From contig OZ018413.1 of the NCBI GenBank assembly GCA_963969595.1, forward strand, positions 8,856,211 to 8,920,210: a stretch of 64,000 nt of DNA, in the 5' to 3' direction. How positions within the stretch are numbered: position 1 is the first letter of the stretch; each line of letters opens with the position of its first letter. The DNA is from Neckera pumila. Taxonomy: Eukaryota; Streptophyta; Bryopsida; Hypnales; Neckeraceae. A program made the position numbers and the translations under genes. Of this stretch, positions 63,252 through 64,000 are shown piece by piece. Under the pieces are notes generated by a model. The model did not search any database. It saw only the letters and a list, made by a program, of their open reading frames with translations, and was not told the origin of the DNA.

Positions 63252-64000
63252 AACACTAAGTAAACCAAGCCAACTAACATTACACACTAATGATGGATAA
63301 TCATATTTTTTAGAGGTATATGATCTTTAGTATAGCAATGCTTTCAATACTTTCAGGTATAATGGCCAACGATGTACTTTTTCCTAGTCTTTTTTCCATT
63401 TTTTGTTGTACTTGTTGGCTTCAATTACCGCAGTATGTAAGTATTCATCAATCACAAAAAGAAGTACAACTAAACTTGTGTCAATTTTAGATAAAAGATT
63501 ATGTATATGCCTGTATTGAATTTTTCTCATATTAAGCATGTATTTTCACACATTGAATGTGTAGTATTGATTGCTTTGTATGAATCATAAAAACAATATA
63601 ATCTACCAAATCCAAAGGTCCTTAAAGTGAATATTTTATGAGGTTGCTAGTGTTGCAAGCTTGTGTTTACAATTGTTCATACATCACTGTCATCAACTTA
63701 TGCCAGTTTTCTTTACGATGACCTTTTTTGAAACAACCTATCAAAATGTGTCATTTTTGTATTTGCTCTTAAATACAAACAATATTGTTAAGGACGCAAA
63801 AAGAACGCATCTTTGGCAATTCTTTCTATGTATTTCCATGTAGAAAGATTTACAAACATAGCCATGTATAAACACAAAAAAAATATTGTATGGAATTGTA
63901 TTATCCATATTTGATTTGCTCCAATGCATTCTCTATCGAATAATTTAGTGACCTCCATTTCCTAATTCAATTCCAATGCCTCCTAGATTATGAGTAATTT
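63252..64000. other. Intergenic stretch to the window end
   Basis: A/T-rich; no gene or repeat recognised. Confidence 0.4.

Noticed and set aside
62983..63259. Overlapping open frames on both strands at 62983-63249 and 63053-63259
   Set aside because: They coincide with the GC-balanced group II intron fragment and show no maturase motif.

Overview
The window is nuclear DNA of a land plant. The evidence is a 9-exon plant-type hexokinase gene, a 14-exon AXR1/NAE1-type gene with short GT-AG introns, plant-type transposons (hAT/DUF659, PIF/Harbinger with its trihelix partner, Ty1/copia) and a fragment of an organellar group II intron. Repeats are dense, there are several almost purely A/T tracts, and the protein sequences look to me more like non-flowering plants (moss-like) than angiosperms; I cannot name the species.

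Layout. (1) Positions 1-14276 are bounded by a near-perfect inverted repeat of at least 1,027 bp. Between the arms lie A/T-only tracts, a dead copia pol relic, a 19-bp minisatellite, two related copies of a sequence with (AAAC)n tails, and one intact-looking minus-strand gene. That gene has two exons joined in phase and encodes 911 aa with a ParB/DGQHR-like NGQH motif. Its 176-bp intron and its upstream flank carry a family of 15-bp palindromes, AACTCG-N3-CGAGTT. (2) 14.3-19.6 kb holds decayed open frames only. (3) 19.6-25.7 kb has a 20-bp-periodic array of GACGG-N5-CCGTC dyads and a TATA box in front of a protein-kinase-like gene that stays in one frame but has three stops. It is followed by a convergent hAT/DUF659 transposase-like gene. 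(4) 27.1-34.3 kb has MITE-like repeats and a complete Ty1/copia element (LTRs, 5-bp target duplication, PBS to the anticodon region of initiator tRNA-Met) inserted into an already decaying exon. (5) 39.7-54.7 kb is the conserved gene block: an organelle-type helical-repeat (PPR-like) protein, the NEDD8-activating-enzyme regulatory subunit AXR1, and hexokinase. AXR1 and hexokinase are divergent. (6) 57.1-61.0 kb is a PIF/Harbinger pair (trihelix DNA-binding protein and DDE transposase, convergent). (7) 62.3-63.25 kb contains two collinear pieces of a group II intron, probably an organelle-to-nucleus insertion.

The main candidates for something undescribed are the two palindromic arrays attached to unusual genes. 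One surrounds the 911-aa gene within the large inverted repeat; the other lies immediately upstream of the kinase-like gene. Several dead genes here remain in a single frame and are broken almost only by TGA and TAG codons, as expected from decay of methylated cytosines in CG and CHG contexts.
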